DNA from: Cristatella mucedo
Lineage: Eukaryota; Bryozoa; Phylactolaemata; Cristatellidae
Direction of reading: 5' to 3'
Length of the DNA stretch: 64,000 nucleotides
NCBI GenBank assembly: GCA_009760855.2
Contig: WPIO01000005.1
Location: 4,262,001-4,326,000 of the forward strand
Below the pieces are notes generated by a model. It was given only the letters and a program-made list of their open reading frames with translations. It made no database searches and was not told the DNA's origin. Positions within the stretch are counted from its first letter, which is position 1. Each line of letters opens with the position of its first letter. Of the stretch, positions 12,601-27,500 are shown in pieces. Made by a program: the position numbers and the translations under genes.

Positions 12601-15600
12601 TTTTTTTTTTATAGAAAGATACTTGGCTTGGCTGGCACACATCGTGAAGCTGAATGAATGTTGTAGAAGTTCTTTATCATCCAAAACACATCTCCATGGA
12701 AAGTCATCAAGATATTAACTTAACTTATAATTCATCTTTGGCCTTGAACAGATAAGCTAACAACTTTACTTCAGTATCTTTCAAATTTCATAGATAAAAA
12801 TAATTGCTTATGCAAGAGATTAGATGAAGAAATATCACGTTCGAAAAATTACAAAGAGCTCCTTGAGATATCTACATTGCTTCGGCCTGACCTCTCCAGG
12901 AAGCACAGGATTTAGACATCCGTATGATGTTTACAGATAACAATGGATGGTCTAAGCGATATATGCAAAAAAGATCTGGCTGTCCTGAAAACAAGTATAC
13001 GAACAAAGGAGGCCCATATTAGAAAGAAACAAAGTAAAAAAAAAAGCTCAATATCGCTTTTTCAATACGTTTAAGTGACGTACTGGTGTCAAACTCAGGT
13101 TTGCACTTCCGTTAATAAGTACAATTAGACTTGCTTAAAAACAGTACAGTTAATGCTGATACTAGCCTTTCTATTCAGAAATATAAATGTTTTGGAACGC
13201 TTGTGGTATCTCTCCAAGGCCTTATCGGTTTTGCATATTTTGAGGAATATTTGTTGAAGAACTTCATATGTTCAAGGTATCATGAATTCGTCAATGCTAA
13301 AAAAATCTCAAGAGAGCATATAAAAAAGTTGGGAAAAAACCTTGTGGTGCTAACTGCAACAACAGCCTTTTAGTTGCAATCCTGCAATTTGAGGCAAGCC
13401 TCTACAATGTCGACCCAGACCCCATGCCGAAAACTATGAGTATCTAGCTGCTATCAGATAGCGTTACAGCCTCTGCAATTTTGTCAATGATTGAAGAGAG
13501 TGCAGGTTTGACATATGTACACGACTAAAGAAAGTAACCATTTCAGCAGTGCAATTTTAGTCAAGTTCTAAAAGTTGTCCACATCATGAAATTGTTTGTT
13601 ATTAGTTTTTAATCAAAAGGAACAACATAGCCGGCTAAGAAGGTATGTTCTCGAAAGCTTGTCTGATGGAAGCACCCTAACTACCCAGTAGTAGGCGAGC
13701 ATATTATTCCAAAGGAGCTGCACAGAGACTGTAGCCAACATATGACCTACAGAAGTACCTTTTCCCATCAAGACCAGCTGAGATGGAGCTGCCAGGTCAG
13801 GATTACAGCTATTTGGTAAACGGCATAGTCTGCCGGCAGTTAGTGGACCAGGGGGACCAATCTGACCAATCAAATGAAGTTAACAAAACACGATTAGGTA
13901 GGTCGAGGGATGATACACAATGATCTGTACACAATTTTAGTACGTATACATAGGACGATTCACATGGACAGAGCATGTGCTGTGGGGGAACAGGCAGATT
14001 TTATTTTCAAAATCTATAATCCTTATTTTTAGAGCAGTGCTCAATTGGAAGTGGTTAGAAGAAATAAAAGTCGAAATATAGTAATAAGTATAGGCACATG
14101 GCGACTTTGCAATTCATTTATTCGCGGCCAAGTGTTGAGTCAAGTCCAGTTATGTTAAGTAATAATCGTGCTAGTAATGCATGCATGTTCTGATATACGC
14201 TTTTGTCTTTCCTGATCATGCCAAACCAAGAGATGTTATAGCGACCTATCTGACTTAAATTAGGGCTTGGAAACATGAGTTAAAAATCAGTTAGATATTC
14301 ATCGACATAGTATGCAAGTTAGCATATGTAAAGTGCCTAGAAAGAGATGAAATATCCTTACTTCAAGCACAGAAGAGACCCATTTTAAGCACAAACAGAC
14401 ACCATTTTTCAATGTTGATGCAGTGCAAACTTTTGAACTGACACACAGCTAGCTTGGCTGGTCATCTTCGTCTTAACTTAGGAGGCTACAGCCATGTGAA
14501 TGGGGCAACATATCAGGGGTAAGGCACTCCGACTTCCCGGCCTAGGTCGTGGGTTAAAGTCTTGCAGCAGGCGGCCGTCTTTCGTTGTCCAGTGCAAACG
14601 ATGGTGATAGCCATTAAGGCTCTCCTGCTGCTATATAAACGAGGCTTTTTATCAGCTAACTTAAATTTACTAGCCACTGTGAGCATATTGTGACAGCTAA
14701 GCTGGGACCAGGCTTTATAGTGAATTCCTTTGCAGCAATGGAATATAAGGTCAATGAAATATGATTATCGCCACATGGGGGCCTCGACATAACACACGTT
14801 ATTCGCTCAAGAAAAAAGTGCTCTGCCATGAGTACATTAATATATTGCCTCTTGGGTTGATAGTCGTTCCTCCAGGCTCCTTTCATTAACGTCCAGCCGT
14901 CCTCGTACAACAAGATACCCTCTTTTACATGTATTCAAGAGATCTCGTATAGGGTCTCACGAGCTTCATCTCAGTTTTCCAACGGCACCTGGCATAATAT
15001 TGTCACCGATCGCTGCTGAACAAGCCATTAATGGGAGTGGTAATGATCGGTTCAAAAGAACTGGCACTATATTATGGCTGCCATTCCATTGAGCTATCGA
15101 AGGGCACTCGGGAGGAGTATCCGGTCGGCTAAGTTGCTTAAGAGGTGTTATAGTGGTGGTTCTTCCAGGCGGGTAGTGGTGGGCTGAATGATTTGGTCAA
15201 CGTAAAAGGCCTAGGGCAACATGTCGCGAAGTCAATTTACATGTGAAGTAAGGGGATTTCGAAATTGCAGTCGGCAGACATTCAGGCTAACGTGCATAGG
15301 TACTGAATGTATGGTAACACAAGGATTTGATTTTGGTTAGATGCACAGCTAAACGACCACACTCAAATGAGAGGGTGGTATGAAGGGACAAATGCTTTAT
15401 ACGTAGCACAAATCGAGAGCTAGACAACAATGGGACCTTAAAGGGCGAAACAAGACCTCGATATTGATGCACTGCTTGATGAGGGAACCAGAACAGGTAA
15501 CAGAAGTGATGCAATGCGGCATTTACTCACAAGGGACATGTTCAACCGAATACTAGCTGCGAATATTGCCAGAGGTGCACTCAAGGGTTTTACCTTATTC

Positions 15601-18600
15601 GTTTCATTACCTGATATCTAGGTAAAAGACTGTGCAACGAGCAGAGAATTCACAAACAGCATGAGCAGCTGCCAATGACAACTGGGATGTACATCGAACA
15701 TCTATTAATCGGGCTTACTTCTTATTCAAATAATGAATCGTAGTATCCAAGATAATGGCCAGCGACACACATGTCCAATAGTAAAACATACAGGTATAGC
15801 AATATCGTCATTTTTCATTTAATATATAGCAAAAGGCAATGAGACACCTTTAAAAGCTGCTTATCTACGAGGTCTTCTGAAATCCCAATCTCGCCTGAGT
15901 GTCCACTAAGCCACTAGATCACATTTCAGTAACATTCTTATAGGTGAACATAGCTAAGTCATAAGAAAACCATCCAGGCCAACAGGACAACCAAATCAGA
16001 CGAATACTTGGTAGATGCCAAGGTTAAATTTATAAAAGATCAAAATAATTTCCAATCCCTGAACGGTAATACTTACATTCTGAATCAGCCTTCGACATAT
16101 GATCCTCTTCTTGAGTCAAATAGTTCTGCAGGTTGCGAAGCACTTGACACTTTAGTACAACTGAAGAATCTTTATTGCTCAGCATCGACTGATATAAGTC
16201 CTTAACTTGAATTCCAAGCATGGCTTCGTGATAGTGTGTACAGTAAAACCCTAAGCAGGAGCCAATGTGTATCACTGTAGCAGGCATATACTCAAAGCAA
16301 CATGTAAAACATGGTTAATTGCCCGGTAGAATGAAATGCAAAGAACACAGCATGAAAGAAGCATTTCCTGCGCTCAGACCGGTACACGAATGCTTTGCTT
16401 AAAACAGCCATGTTGGAGTCCATACTCCCAAGGACATACCCAAAGCATTTAGCGATTTTAGTCGAACGTCGTCGTCCTCGTGTCCCATGAAATACATCAG
16501 CAGCTCAAGTGCCTTGTCCTTTACTGAAAGGCGTGGATCACCCAAATCATCATTGTCAAAGTCAAAATGCTTACACAAGATGCCAACAGTAAAGAGTGAT
16601 CTGAGAAGTGTTGGCTTGCTGTTAACTAGAGCTGGAGCCTTGGCATTTGCTTTGTGCTCTGTACAGGTCTTGACCAGGAATCCTGTAACAGCAGATGTCT
16701 AATGGTAGGATCAGAAAAGCATCGGATTCCAAGCTACACAAAAAAGAAAGGAGAAAGAAAAGAAAAGGCATACATGCATGTGTTTGATCATATTCATTTA
16801 TTATGATATGACCAAACACATACGGAAGCAAACAGTTACAACAAGACACAAGTGAGGTTGCACTGCTTTACCAAAGAACTTTTGGAAGCAGTCTTTAACG
16901 AGCTTATAGTTATGAGTAACACCGTTAACGATGGCTGCGAGGCAGCTGACGCAGCTCTGAAGGACTGTCATTCCATGTTTCAAGATCAGTTTCATCATGT
17001 CTTCTTCTACGCGAGCCAGGAATGTCTCACTGGGATGGGATAGTCGAGGAATAACAAGTTCAAGTATCTTGGCAACGTTCTGCAGAACAAGATAATCTGC
17101 TTGTGCCTACAAATGTGGAATATAAGAATAAGAGAGCCGATATATAATATACTTGGAGTTTTTGTTTACTAATCAATAATACATACAAGTGGCAGACCAC
17201 AGAGAATAAACAAAGCAACTCTACTGCTAGCCGGCTATACGAGTTTTGAACAAAAACTAAGCCTGGGGAAGATGAACTTGCGATATTCTAGTGCCACACA
17301 AAGATGGTGGCTCGCATAATAAACCTCAAGTTCAAGTATTTATGTCCACAAATTAGGGTGGGCTGAAACTACAAACTTGGGGCTCAATATTGACCTCTGT
17401 TGCAAGTATCAAGGTCAAGTGTAGGCCTTATGACTTTGGCTTCACATTTGGCTTTGTGTGGTCTCACTCATTTTGATTTTTTTGAATCTATACGGTCAAT
17501 TACAAATTTAGTAGCGACTCTCTTAAAAGACAACCGAATAGCTTGTTGAGTTATACCAATAATATTTTTCAATATGAGCATATACTTTAAAGTTAAAATA
17601 TATGGGAGAAATCTTGATCCCTTTGCAGCAAATGTAAAGCGCCTAGAAAGAGATTAAGTTCTCTGAGGGCGCTTTATCAAGTGCATTATTATTATTATTA
17701 TTGATCGCTACTGCTAAGATTAATATTATTTAGAGGAACAGTTTCTAAGAGGCTGAAACAGTTTGAAGATTCTAACTAACCTGCCAAGTCAATATTGTCT
17801 GGCCCAGGAGTCACAGCCCAAGTACAATGCAACTACGGTATGTTAAAAGGCAAAGACCAAACTGGTAGAAGCAGTGCTGAACTATTGACTGCGTCAGGAA
17901 AAAACAATTTTCCTTTCACGGCATTTTATATACAGGTTTGCTGCAAAGAAAGCATATTAATTGCATACAGTGTCAGCACGCATAAGCACACAAAGGACAA
18001 CGCACATAGACCAAGCAAATGCTTTTAGAAACAGGAGACTTTTTAGATATTTTTTTAATGTCATTTTTAATCAATTGCAGAACCTAACTTTGAGGGCTTG
18101 AATACAGACCCCGTGTAACCACTTCAGTGACAGATCTGCTGAATAAAACCTGTCTGATCTCTATACAACAGCAGCTAGATAAGGTAGGACAGGATGATTC
18201 AAATCATACCACAGCCCCATAGGGCAGACCGACCGTTATTCTGAATCCCCCGAAGAAGATATTGGTGTTGATCGATGGCATCGAAATCGACCTGTATGTC
18301 GAGGCGAACAGGATTACAGGATGACTTTACGGTTACCATTGCCAATTAGATTGTAGAAGAAATGCGGAGAAAAAGGGCTTCATAAGAATGCTGTCCGTTG
18401 TCTGCCAACATTTTCCAGAAAGCAATAAGTTAAGGTGCTCGCCCCGACCGAGATCAAGGTGAATGTATTTGATGACCGAGGTCGCGGGCTAGAGTCCCAT
18501 AGCATATTTGATGTGAAGCACCTGAATAGAGATTAAGTTCTCCAAGGATGCTATACAAATTAATTAAATATAGTATTCACGGTTGTTCAACGAGTTGTTT

Positions 18601-20351
18601 AGCAACAATTGTTTTCGGGAATTTTCGACGAAAAAGCTGACCTGGAGAGTGGGTATAATTCACAAGGCTTCATAATGCAATCCAGGTTTCTAGGAAAAAT
18701 GTTAAATTATGGCCAATTTGAACGGCTTTGGAAGCAATCCCTTTATAAAGCAAAACATTAAAAACCTAAACCATGGTTAGAATAAGGTTGTTCATCCATG
18801 AAAAAAAAGTAGAGTTTGCATAGGGCCTGCATGTGACTTACTCTTATTATTAGCCTTAGTAGGATTGGCCTTTTCAAGAACACAATTCATGTAAAGTTCT
18901 TATATACTTGTATTTGTTGTAAGTCCGATTAGTATGACTAAGAAGCAATGGCAGTGAAGTTTTTGGGTGTTGATACTGAGTGACTTTAAATTTGACACAA
19001 CTCATACCCGAACCTTCTTTTTAAAAAGGCGATCAAGTCTACAGTTTATGCGGTGCACTTTGGAGGAAGAGAAAGACACCTCTTCGGTTCTGTATGCAAA
19101 CAACCTCAAAGAGAGCAGGATTGCCCAAAGTAGAGTACTGACTTAATGTCAGCAATAAGGTCAGGACAATATAAGGAATCTCACATCACTCAACAAGACC
19201 TGCATCGTGAAGAGATCGCAGGAGCTTCCCTGTATAAAAAATTTTCCAGCGACAAAGCTAAACAAGCTCCTAGCTGAATACTTACGGGAAGGCACAGGAA
19301 CAGCAAATGTGATAGAGCATGGGTTCGAATGGTCAGCAGGCACGTTATCGACCTATATGGCTAATGTTTCAAGCAATTAGCATGCCGGATTGCCAATATA
19401 GTCATAAAGTGTAATTCCAGTAATAAAAAAATACTAGCTGATTAAACAGCTTCTTTTGTATAGCGACAGAAGAGCCTTTATGGCTATCACAACCGGTTGC
19501 AGCACTGATAAAGGATCGCCCACCGCAGGAATCGAACTCACGATCTCGGGACAGTGGTCGTGAAAAGCAACCGCCTTACCTAGTGTGCCATCACGGCTCG
19601 CCGATAATTAAATACCACGAAGAAAAAAATGTTGGTGTGAAATCCCCAAAAGTCTTAAATAAATGAAGCTAACCTGCCTAAACGGCGGCAGCAGATCACA
19701 TCAGTAAAAAGCAGTATCATCGCTGAGGACCTGAGAGTTACCGATTAAAATAGACTCACGAGAAACGCTAGAAGTCTTACAGCCGAGGCAGTGAACAACG
19801 ACCAACACCTCACTAGACAATTTAGCTGCTCGCTTGGCTTGGAACAACAAGTAACCAGGCACAGCGGTATGAAAAGCCTCTAAATCAAGGTGATAATCGA
19901 TATCTCAATCAGAAAGAATTCGTGAAGTTGCTTTTGCACATTCTCGTCATTCATTGACTTAACTGGTGAAAATAATAGAGCTGCCCCATGTGGCAGTGAA
20001 GGAAGCCCATTGATACAGACTTTTGGCTGCACCACGTCGGGCCGGTCCCCGGTTGACTATGATGGCCCATGCAGTCGTTTATAGCCAGTTATTTTTTATT
20101 GGTTCAAGGCATCCTAATGATGACAATAAAATAACAATAATAAGTCATTTATACAGTGCACCAAGAGAACCAAATCCCTATTAAGCTGCTTTACAACTTG
20201 CTAAAAGATAAGCAATAGCCAAGAGTTAATGACAAGCAAGGTACTGTGCTCAGACTAGACAAGCATACAAAAACATAAAATAAGACAGCTGGTGCTTCTG
20301 TTTAATTGAAACTCTGGTTAGTAACATACACCAAATCATGTACAGGTAAGC

Positions 20352-20394
<43 letters not shown>

Positions 20395-23300
20395 ACTTGA
20401 TAAAGCACTATCAGAGAACTCAAATCTCTTTCTAGGCGCTTTACATTTGCTTCAAAGGAAACACGATCGAAACATGCCGTGTCGGTATGCAAAAGCTCAC
20501 AAAGGACAGTTCATAAGGAACCAGTATATGCCGTGAGAAACAGGTGCGTTTTTAGCTACTTATGAAATGCCATCAAGTCAGGGAATGTGATATCAGTCGG
20601 GAGTAAGTTCCAGGGTTTGGGGTCATACAAACTAAAGGCACGGTCACCAAAGAATTAGAGGTTGGTTTGAGGCACAGCTAAACGACTTTAAGTCAGAGGA
20701 TCGGATGGTATGCAACCTAACCTGACTAGGAATTCTTTGGATATGCAGGCTGCAGCAACAGAATGAAGGGAGCCAAAAGTGAGTGACAAAACCTTAAAGA
20801 CGACACACTGCTTGATGGGGAGTCAGTGCAGGTCGGTGAGAAGTGGTGTCGTGTAGATACTGCAATGATCACGACCGACAAACCTAGCTAGACAAATAGC
20901 CTGTCAGCAAGCAGCCTAGAATTCAAGCCTCGTGGGGCATGTGCTAAACAGTGAGAGTAGCTCACGGTTTGTAAGCTTAAAGGTTGATGGGGTGGACACA
21001 CGACCATAGGCATTGACTTATGGAACAGCACACCTTAGGCTAACTGCCAGCATCTCCTGTTGAATCTTCACGAAATCTAGGCATCATGTTCCAGAGTGAC
21101 CTTTTGTTAGACGACCACGTCAGTTCCACAATCAAGTTTGCCTACTTTCAGCTACACAACGTTGCTAAAATTCGGGCTTTTTTTTTAGAAAGGGATACCA
21201 CGTCTAAGTTGGTCCATGCATTTGTGACATCCCGTCTTGATTTCTGTAACTCACTGCTCGCTGGTCTACCGGCATTTTGCAATTAAGCGCTTACAGCTGG
21301 TGCAAAACTCTGCAGCTAGACTTGTCTGTCGTGAGTGTCACAGTTGCCACATCACACCTCTTCTCACCGACCTGCACTAGCTAACAGTCAAGCAACGCAT
21401 CGACTTCAAGGTTTTGTTGCTCACTTTTAGGCCCCTTCATTCTCTGGCTCCAGCCTACCTATCAGATCTACTGCCCCACCAGCCTAAGCATAGTACCATC
21501 TGCTTTTCGGAATCTAACTGTTTACCTATACCTCGCACAAACCTCAAATTATTTGGAGACCGTGCCTTTAGTTCGTATGCTCCCAAAGCGTGGAACTCAT
21601 TACATTACAACTCACTCCCGAATTCAGTCACGATACCCCCTGACTTGACCACATTGAAAAAGAAATGAAAAACACGCCTATTTATAACAGCATTTAGTGG
21701 GTCACTGTGGTTCGTCCTTCATGTGCTTATTCGTGCTGACATTGTTGCATGCTGCCACTAACCACACTTGCATGCTGACCCTGTGAATGTGACCCCGAAT
21801 CAAGCTATTCTTGTTTTTCAATCATGACACCACTCACAGTTCAACCATGTTTCCTTTGCAACAAATGTAATGTGCCAACAAAGAAATTGAGTTCTCTGAG
21901 GGTACTTTATCAAGTATATTATTAATATTATTACTATTATTAACTAGTCTAGCTAACGGAAGTCTTCAGAGATTGGTGCTGTCTATAGCAAAGTCGTGCC
22001 CTCTACCCTTCTGCTTGATACTCTTACCAACCTTCTATCTTTCGTGCAATGCAACAACACGCCACTAGCCAACACCTTGGCAACTGACTAACCGACAAGT
22101 CCGTCTCTACCCAGACGCCATCTATTTTATGGCTAACATAAAGCAGGCAAGAAGCACTACATGTAGGCTTGAAAGGGCTGCCACATTTTACAGAGAAAAT
22201 TTCGAATAACCGATCAACAAACTAAAGTTTAAATTTCGAAGATCAATTGTCTCTTTAACCACTAACAAACAAGCTTATTGCCCAGCGATTTAAATGGTGA
22301 GTTGGCCCAGCATTTCTTCAGATTCTTTGTAGGTAAGATAGTTAAAGAGCCCTTATTGCTGTCCCTGCCGGACAGAAACACTATATACCCCCACTAGTTT
22401 TCTCTCCACATTAATGCTTGTCTTCATAGAACTCATCACTATATTTGTCTCCTAGGTTAATAAAAAAATATAAACTCCTCTTGACCATGCCCCAACAGCT
22501 CTCTCTATGAGGTGAACAAATCTGTCGCAGCCAGCCATAATATATACTGTCCTCGGTTATGGATAAAATCCCTTGCCCTCTCTGAAAATAGCTTTAGTCC
22601 GGCTACTCATTAAAAAGCCGACCCTAATCATGCGAACCTAAGTAGCTTTCGTCTTATCTTCCTTCTGCCATTCTCATACATGTCACTTAAACGAGTGGTG
22701 ACCCAGCACCTAAACGATTACATCAATTCACCAGATCTTGGTAGCAAGCTCCAATGAGTATTTCGAGCTAACCATTCTCCGGAAACTGTTATGCTGTGGG
22801 TTTATGAAACCTTCTGAATAATGCTGATCAGGGTAGGGCTCTACAATTTCTCCTAGACCTCTCTTCTCTAGGCTTCCTATCAAGAATCAAGCCAACTTCA
22901 AGATCCACTCTTTGGCCTTTGGCCTATAGGTAGCTTCATTTGCTGGCACCAGCCTACCTCTCCTCCCGTGTGCTCTTACACCACCAGCTTCTTGGCTTCC
23001 AGCCGTCTTGCCATTTCTTGCACTACTTTTTAATCTTTGAATGATAGGGCCTTCGTTTGTTGTGCACGAAAGGTAGGGAATTTGGGTTCTGTTACCAACT
23101 TTACATCATTTAAGTCACAGGTAAAGGCATCTGTTCTGCCCATCATTCCAACATCGCCCCAGTTAACTTGTCTTCTTTGTTCCCGTTTGCTGGGTATGCT
23201 TACCTGCTGGTCCCAGACTGTGGAACCCACTTCTACAAGTATTACACAACGACATCTTATCTCCTTTTGCCGACTCTAGCAAATCCTTTCCAACTTCCAT

Positions 23301-24478
23301 GCCGCTCACTTCCCTGACTGCTCTAATGTCTCAGCAATGACTTCCCTGACAGCAGGTCTCAGCCATGCTTCTCAATTTCTCTTTGCTGCATGAGATGAAG
23401 ATTGTAGGCTACTGGATGCAACGGAAAGCCACACAGGCTTTGAGTGCATTCCTGCGTCATCCACTTCGTCCTTGGGCTTTGTGGAGTTAAAAACATGATG
23501 ATTATACATTACTAGCAAATTTTCTAAAACTAAACGATGACAAAACTAACTTACTAATTATGGGCAAACCCAGTGTGATTCAGAAATTGGAAAGGCTGAC
23601 GCTCAAAATTGGCTCTGCCAGCATATCTCCTGTCGAATCAGCTCGAAATCTAAGTGTCATATTCCAAAGCGACCTCTCGTTAGACGACCATATCAGCTCC
23701 ACGGTCAAATCTGCCTATTTTCAGCTTCATAATATTGCTAAAATTCGGGCTTGTTTAGATAAGGATACCACGTCTAAGTTGGTCCATGCATTCGTGACAT
23801 CTAATCTCGACTTCTTCAACTCACTGCTTACTGGCCTACCAGCATGTGCGATCAGGCGATTGCAGCTGGTGCAAAACTCCGCAGCTAGGCTTGTCTGTCG
23901 TGAGCGTCGCAGTTGCCACATTACTCCACTTCTCGCCGACCTGCACTGGCTACCAGTCAAGCAACGGATTGACTTCAAGGTTTTGTCCCTCACTTTTAGG
24001 TTCCTTCATTCTCTGGCTCCAGCTTATCTCACAGATCTTCTCCCCCACCAGGCCAAGCATCATACCACTCGCTTTTCGGAATCCAACAGTCTACCAATAG
24101 CTCGTACAAACCTCAAATCCTTTGGAGACCGTGCATTTAGTTCGTATGCTCCCAAAGCCTGGAACTCCCTCCCGACTTGCGTCAGAACATCCCCTGACCT
24201 GACCACATTTAAAAGGAACTTAAAAACATACCTATTTAGGACAGCATTTAGTGGGTCCCTGTGATTCGTCCTTCACGTGCTTATGCGTGCTGACACTGTG
24301 CATGCTGCCACTAACCACATTTGCATGCTGACCCTGTGCATATCACCCCGAACCATGTTATTCAGTTTGTTTGTTTTTCAAGAATGATTTTACTTACCAT
24401 TTAATTGCATTTCCCTTTGCACCAAATGTAAAGCGCTTAGAAAGAGATTAAGTTCTCTGAGGGCGCTTTATCAAGTAC

Positions 24479-24509
<31 letters not shown>

Positions 24510-27500
24510 GATTTGGCAGTACGATGAGATTAATGTAAGAAATAATTGTTCTCTTTTTAGATAGGAGGTCAAGTTGTGGCCACTTAGACGTCAAAGAAGG
24601 TCTCTTTTTTGTCGATTTAAATGGGAACAGAAAATGCAAAGGGCTCCCAGGAGTGCAAGGGAGTCGCTGGTGCATTTAACTGATGGGAGTTTGGTCAGTA
24701 ATATATGACCATTTACCCCAACTGAGCCGGCAGAGGTAACATAGATGGAAATGGTATATAACTTCGAAGAACATAAAAAGTGTTAACATACGTTGCACTG
24801 GATCTGAAGATATGGCTGGATTACTTCAGCATGGTCCACCATAAGGTCCGGTTTGACCTTAGCAAGCAAGTACATCGTCGAGAGGCATGCTACAAACCTC
24901 GGGCTGCTAACTTGCTTGCCTTCCGAAAGCGCTACAAACAAATAAATAAATCGTTGGCATCCCTTAAGTAAAAGCACACATCAGCTACTGTGTAAACTTA
25001 TTATAAACGAAGCCGGAGGAGGTCAGTATGGAAGAGTATCAGGCAAACTGAGGACAATTAGGCAGTAGCCAATATACACAAGTTAAAACAAAGAGTCGGT
25101 CACTCACATCAGTCGATTCACTTTCGAAACTGGTGTAGTAATTTGTCATTCGCCACTTGCTACTGAATAGAGGTCAGAACATTGCAAAGTGCCAATTGAT
25201 TTATAGCACATCATACTGTTATCTGGCTCTTCGTGCTATCTGACAGCCTACATGCCCTTTCGACACTTGCTATCTCCCACATACTCGTTTTTTTTATAGA
25301 AAACTTTGAATGATATGTATAGATGTCGTATCGTGTTTTAACTAGCTCATGCCACCAGCAGCATAGGCATAGCTTATATTAACCTTTTTTTTATGTGCCA
25401 AGACCGAAGAGATTGTGGCAGAAAAAGAGACATGGAATCACAACCCTGAAAATATCTTATAGTTGATACTTAATCGAGCTTATCCAACCTTTTTCTTTAA
25501 ACATAGCACATATCCTTAAGTCTTATGGTTCACCTAATTAATATTTTGGTTGTGCTTATCCAATCTTTTTCTTGTAGCATACTACAGATCCATAAGTAAA
25601 CAGGCATCTGTCCCAGTAGCAAGCCACCTCCGACGACACTTTTAAATTGAGGCATTTTCAAACTCCAAAATTGTGAGAAACTTAGCACTTATGTGATACT
25701 TACTGACAGTCTTTTGCTCCAATTTAAGCACATTCTCGATTAGGCAGTCAATAATCTGCCGGCATGCCTGTTCAACTGGTTTCTGTGTGCAGGCATCCTC
25801 CTTTTTCAAAAGCTACAATCAAGTAGTTAAAGTGATACTGACACGAAGACCAAAAGCATCAGACACACAAACTTAAATGACAAAAATAAGCATTCAGATG
25901 TGTAAAAGATGGCGCACAACTGTAACAGCATGAAACGACGAGTAAATTATATATTTATCTTAATCGTATGAACTAAAAAAAAAGATGAAAAGCTGCAAAA
26001 TCTTATCACAACAAATGCCGACGTTAGGAGCCCTCACCCAGTCTTGACCCAGGAGTAAGGTGGTTAAGGCTCTCCCGAGGCTGTTATATCAGTAACATTT
26101 ACTTTTGATTATCAAACAAAACTATCAGTGAACCTATAGGTCTGCAATGTTTTTTTTTATCCATTTTCAAATGCCCAGGTTAAAGGTCCTTGTGATTCGT
26201 CCTTTGTGTGCATATCCGTGCATGCTACCACTAATCACATTTTACATTTTGACACTGTGCATAACACCTCTAACCATGTTATGCTTGTTGACATTGTGCA
26301 TGTTACCACTAATTATTTGACCATGCTTGCTTTATATTATATGTAAAATGCCTAGAGGGAGATTGAGTTCTCTGACGGCACTAGATAAACGTATTAGTAT
26401 TATTATTATTATGTTAAAGATAACTGGCCAATACAAACTTAAGTCGTGTTCGTAAGCTACACTTATGGTCACAGGTCATCGCCATGGGTACATACATCTT
26501 GAGTAGGGCAAATCCCAAGTCAGCTCTACAGGTCTAAGTTTGGTTGCTTAGAAATAAAAATCATAGCTCTTAGCAGCCTGGAGTCATGTCTCGAAGGCAA
26601 ACCCACAGAGTCGCACAAAAGCTATCAATTTCAAGATACCGATTGACCATTTTTTTAAATCCATAGACTTTTACGACCCAATCCATAGACTTTCACGGCC
26701 TACCTGCCTACAATAAATGCCTACAATAAAAAATCACAACACCCAATTTTTCTGCAAATGCGACTCTCGTGACTTTCTTGTCCAGTTTGATTCCTTTTCT
26801 GGCCTTCTGCGCAAGCACTGTACCCTCTGCAGTATGTATCAGACTAAAGAGCACGGAGTCCTCTCGAGCGCCTCTCATCTCGTCTGGGTATCAACTGAAC
26901 TGTATTGCAATGGTTTAAGTCCTATCTCAGTGTGAGACTACAGAGTTTTGATGTGAACAGGAAAAAATCATCCGAAGAACCACTGAAATATGGGGAACCT
27001 CAGGGCTCTGTGCTTGGTCTGCTTCTTTTCACGGTCTTTACTCTCGCTCTTGCTGATGTGATTGCAAAGCACAACCTAAGCTTTCACTTTTATGCAGATG
27101 ACTCTCGGTTGTACCTTGGCTTTTATCATTCCCAGCCCTCCACCACGCCGAATTCTCTCAACTCCCTTGCTGAATGTATCGATGAAATATGCACATGGGT
27201 GGCAGAACACTTTCTCAAATTGAATGACGATATAACCAATTTGCTATTTATGGGCCAACCAAGGGTGACTCGGAAATTGGAAAGGTTAAAGCTCATTTGT
27301 AGCTCACCAGGCATATCTCCTGTTAAATCTGCACGAAATCTAGGTGTCCTATTCAAAAGAGACCTTTCATAAGACGACCACATCAGCTCCAGTCAAGTTT
27401 TGACTACTTTCAGCTACATAATATTACTAAAAGTCGGGCTTGCTAAGACAGCGATACCATATCTAAATTGGTCCATACATTTATGACATCCTGTCTCGAC

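Noticed and set aside
20250-20536. Poly-Tyr and poly-Asn frames on the two strands
   Set aside because: Both come from the (AAT)n tail of a LINE copy.
23727-23993. 88-codon minus-strand frame opposite the LINE frame
   Set aside because: Antisense shadow of the well-supported plus-strand RT C-terminal frame.
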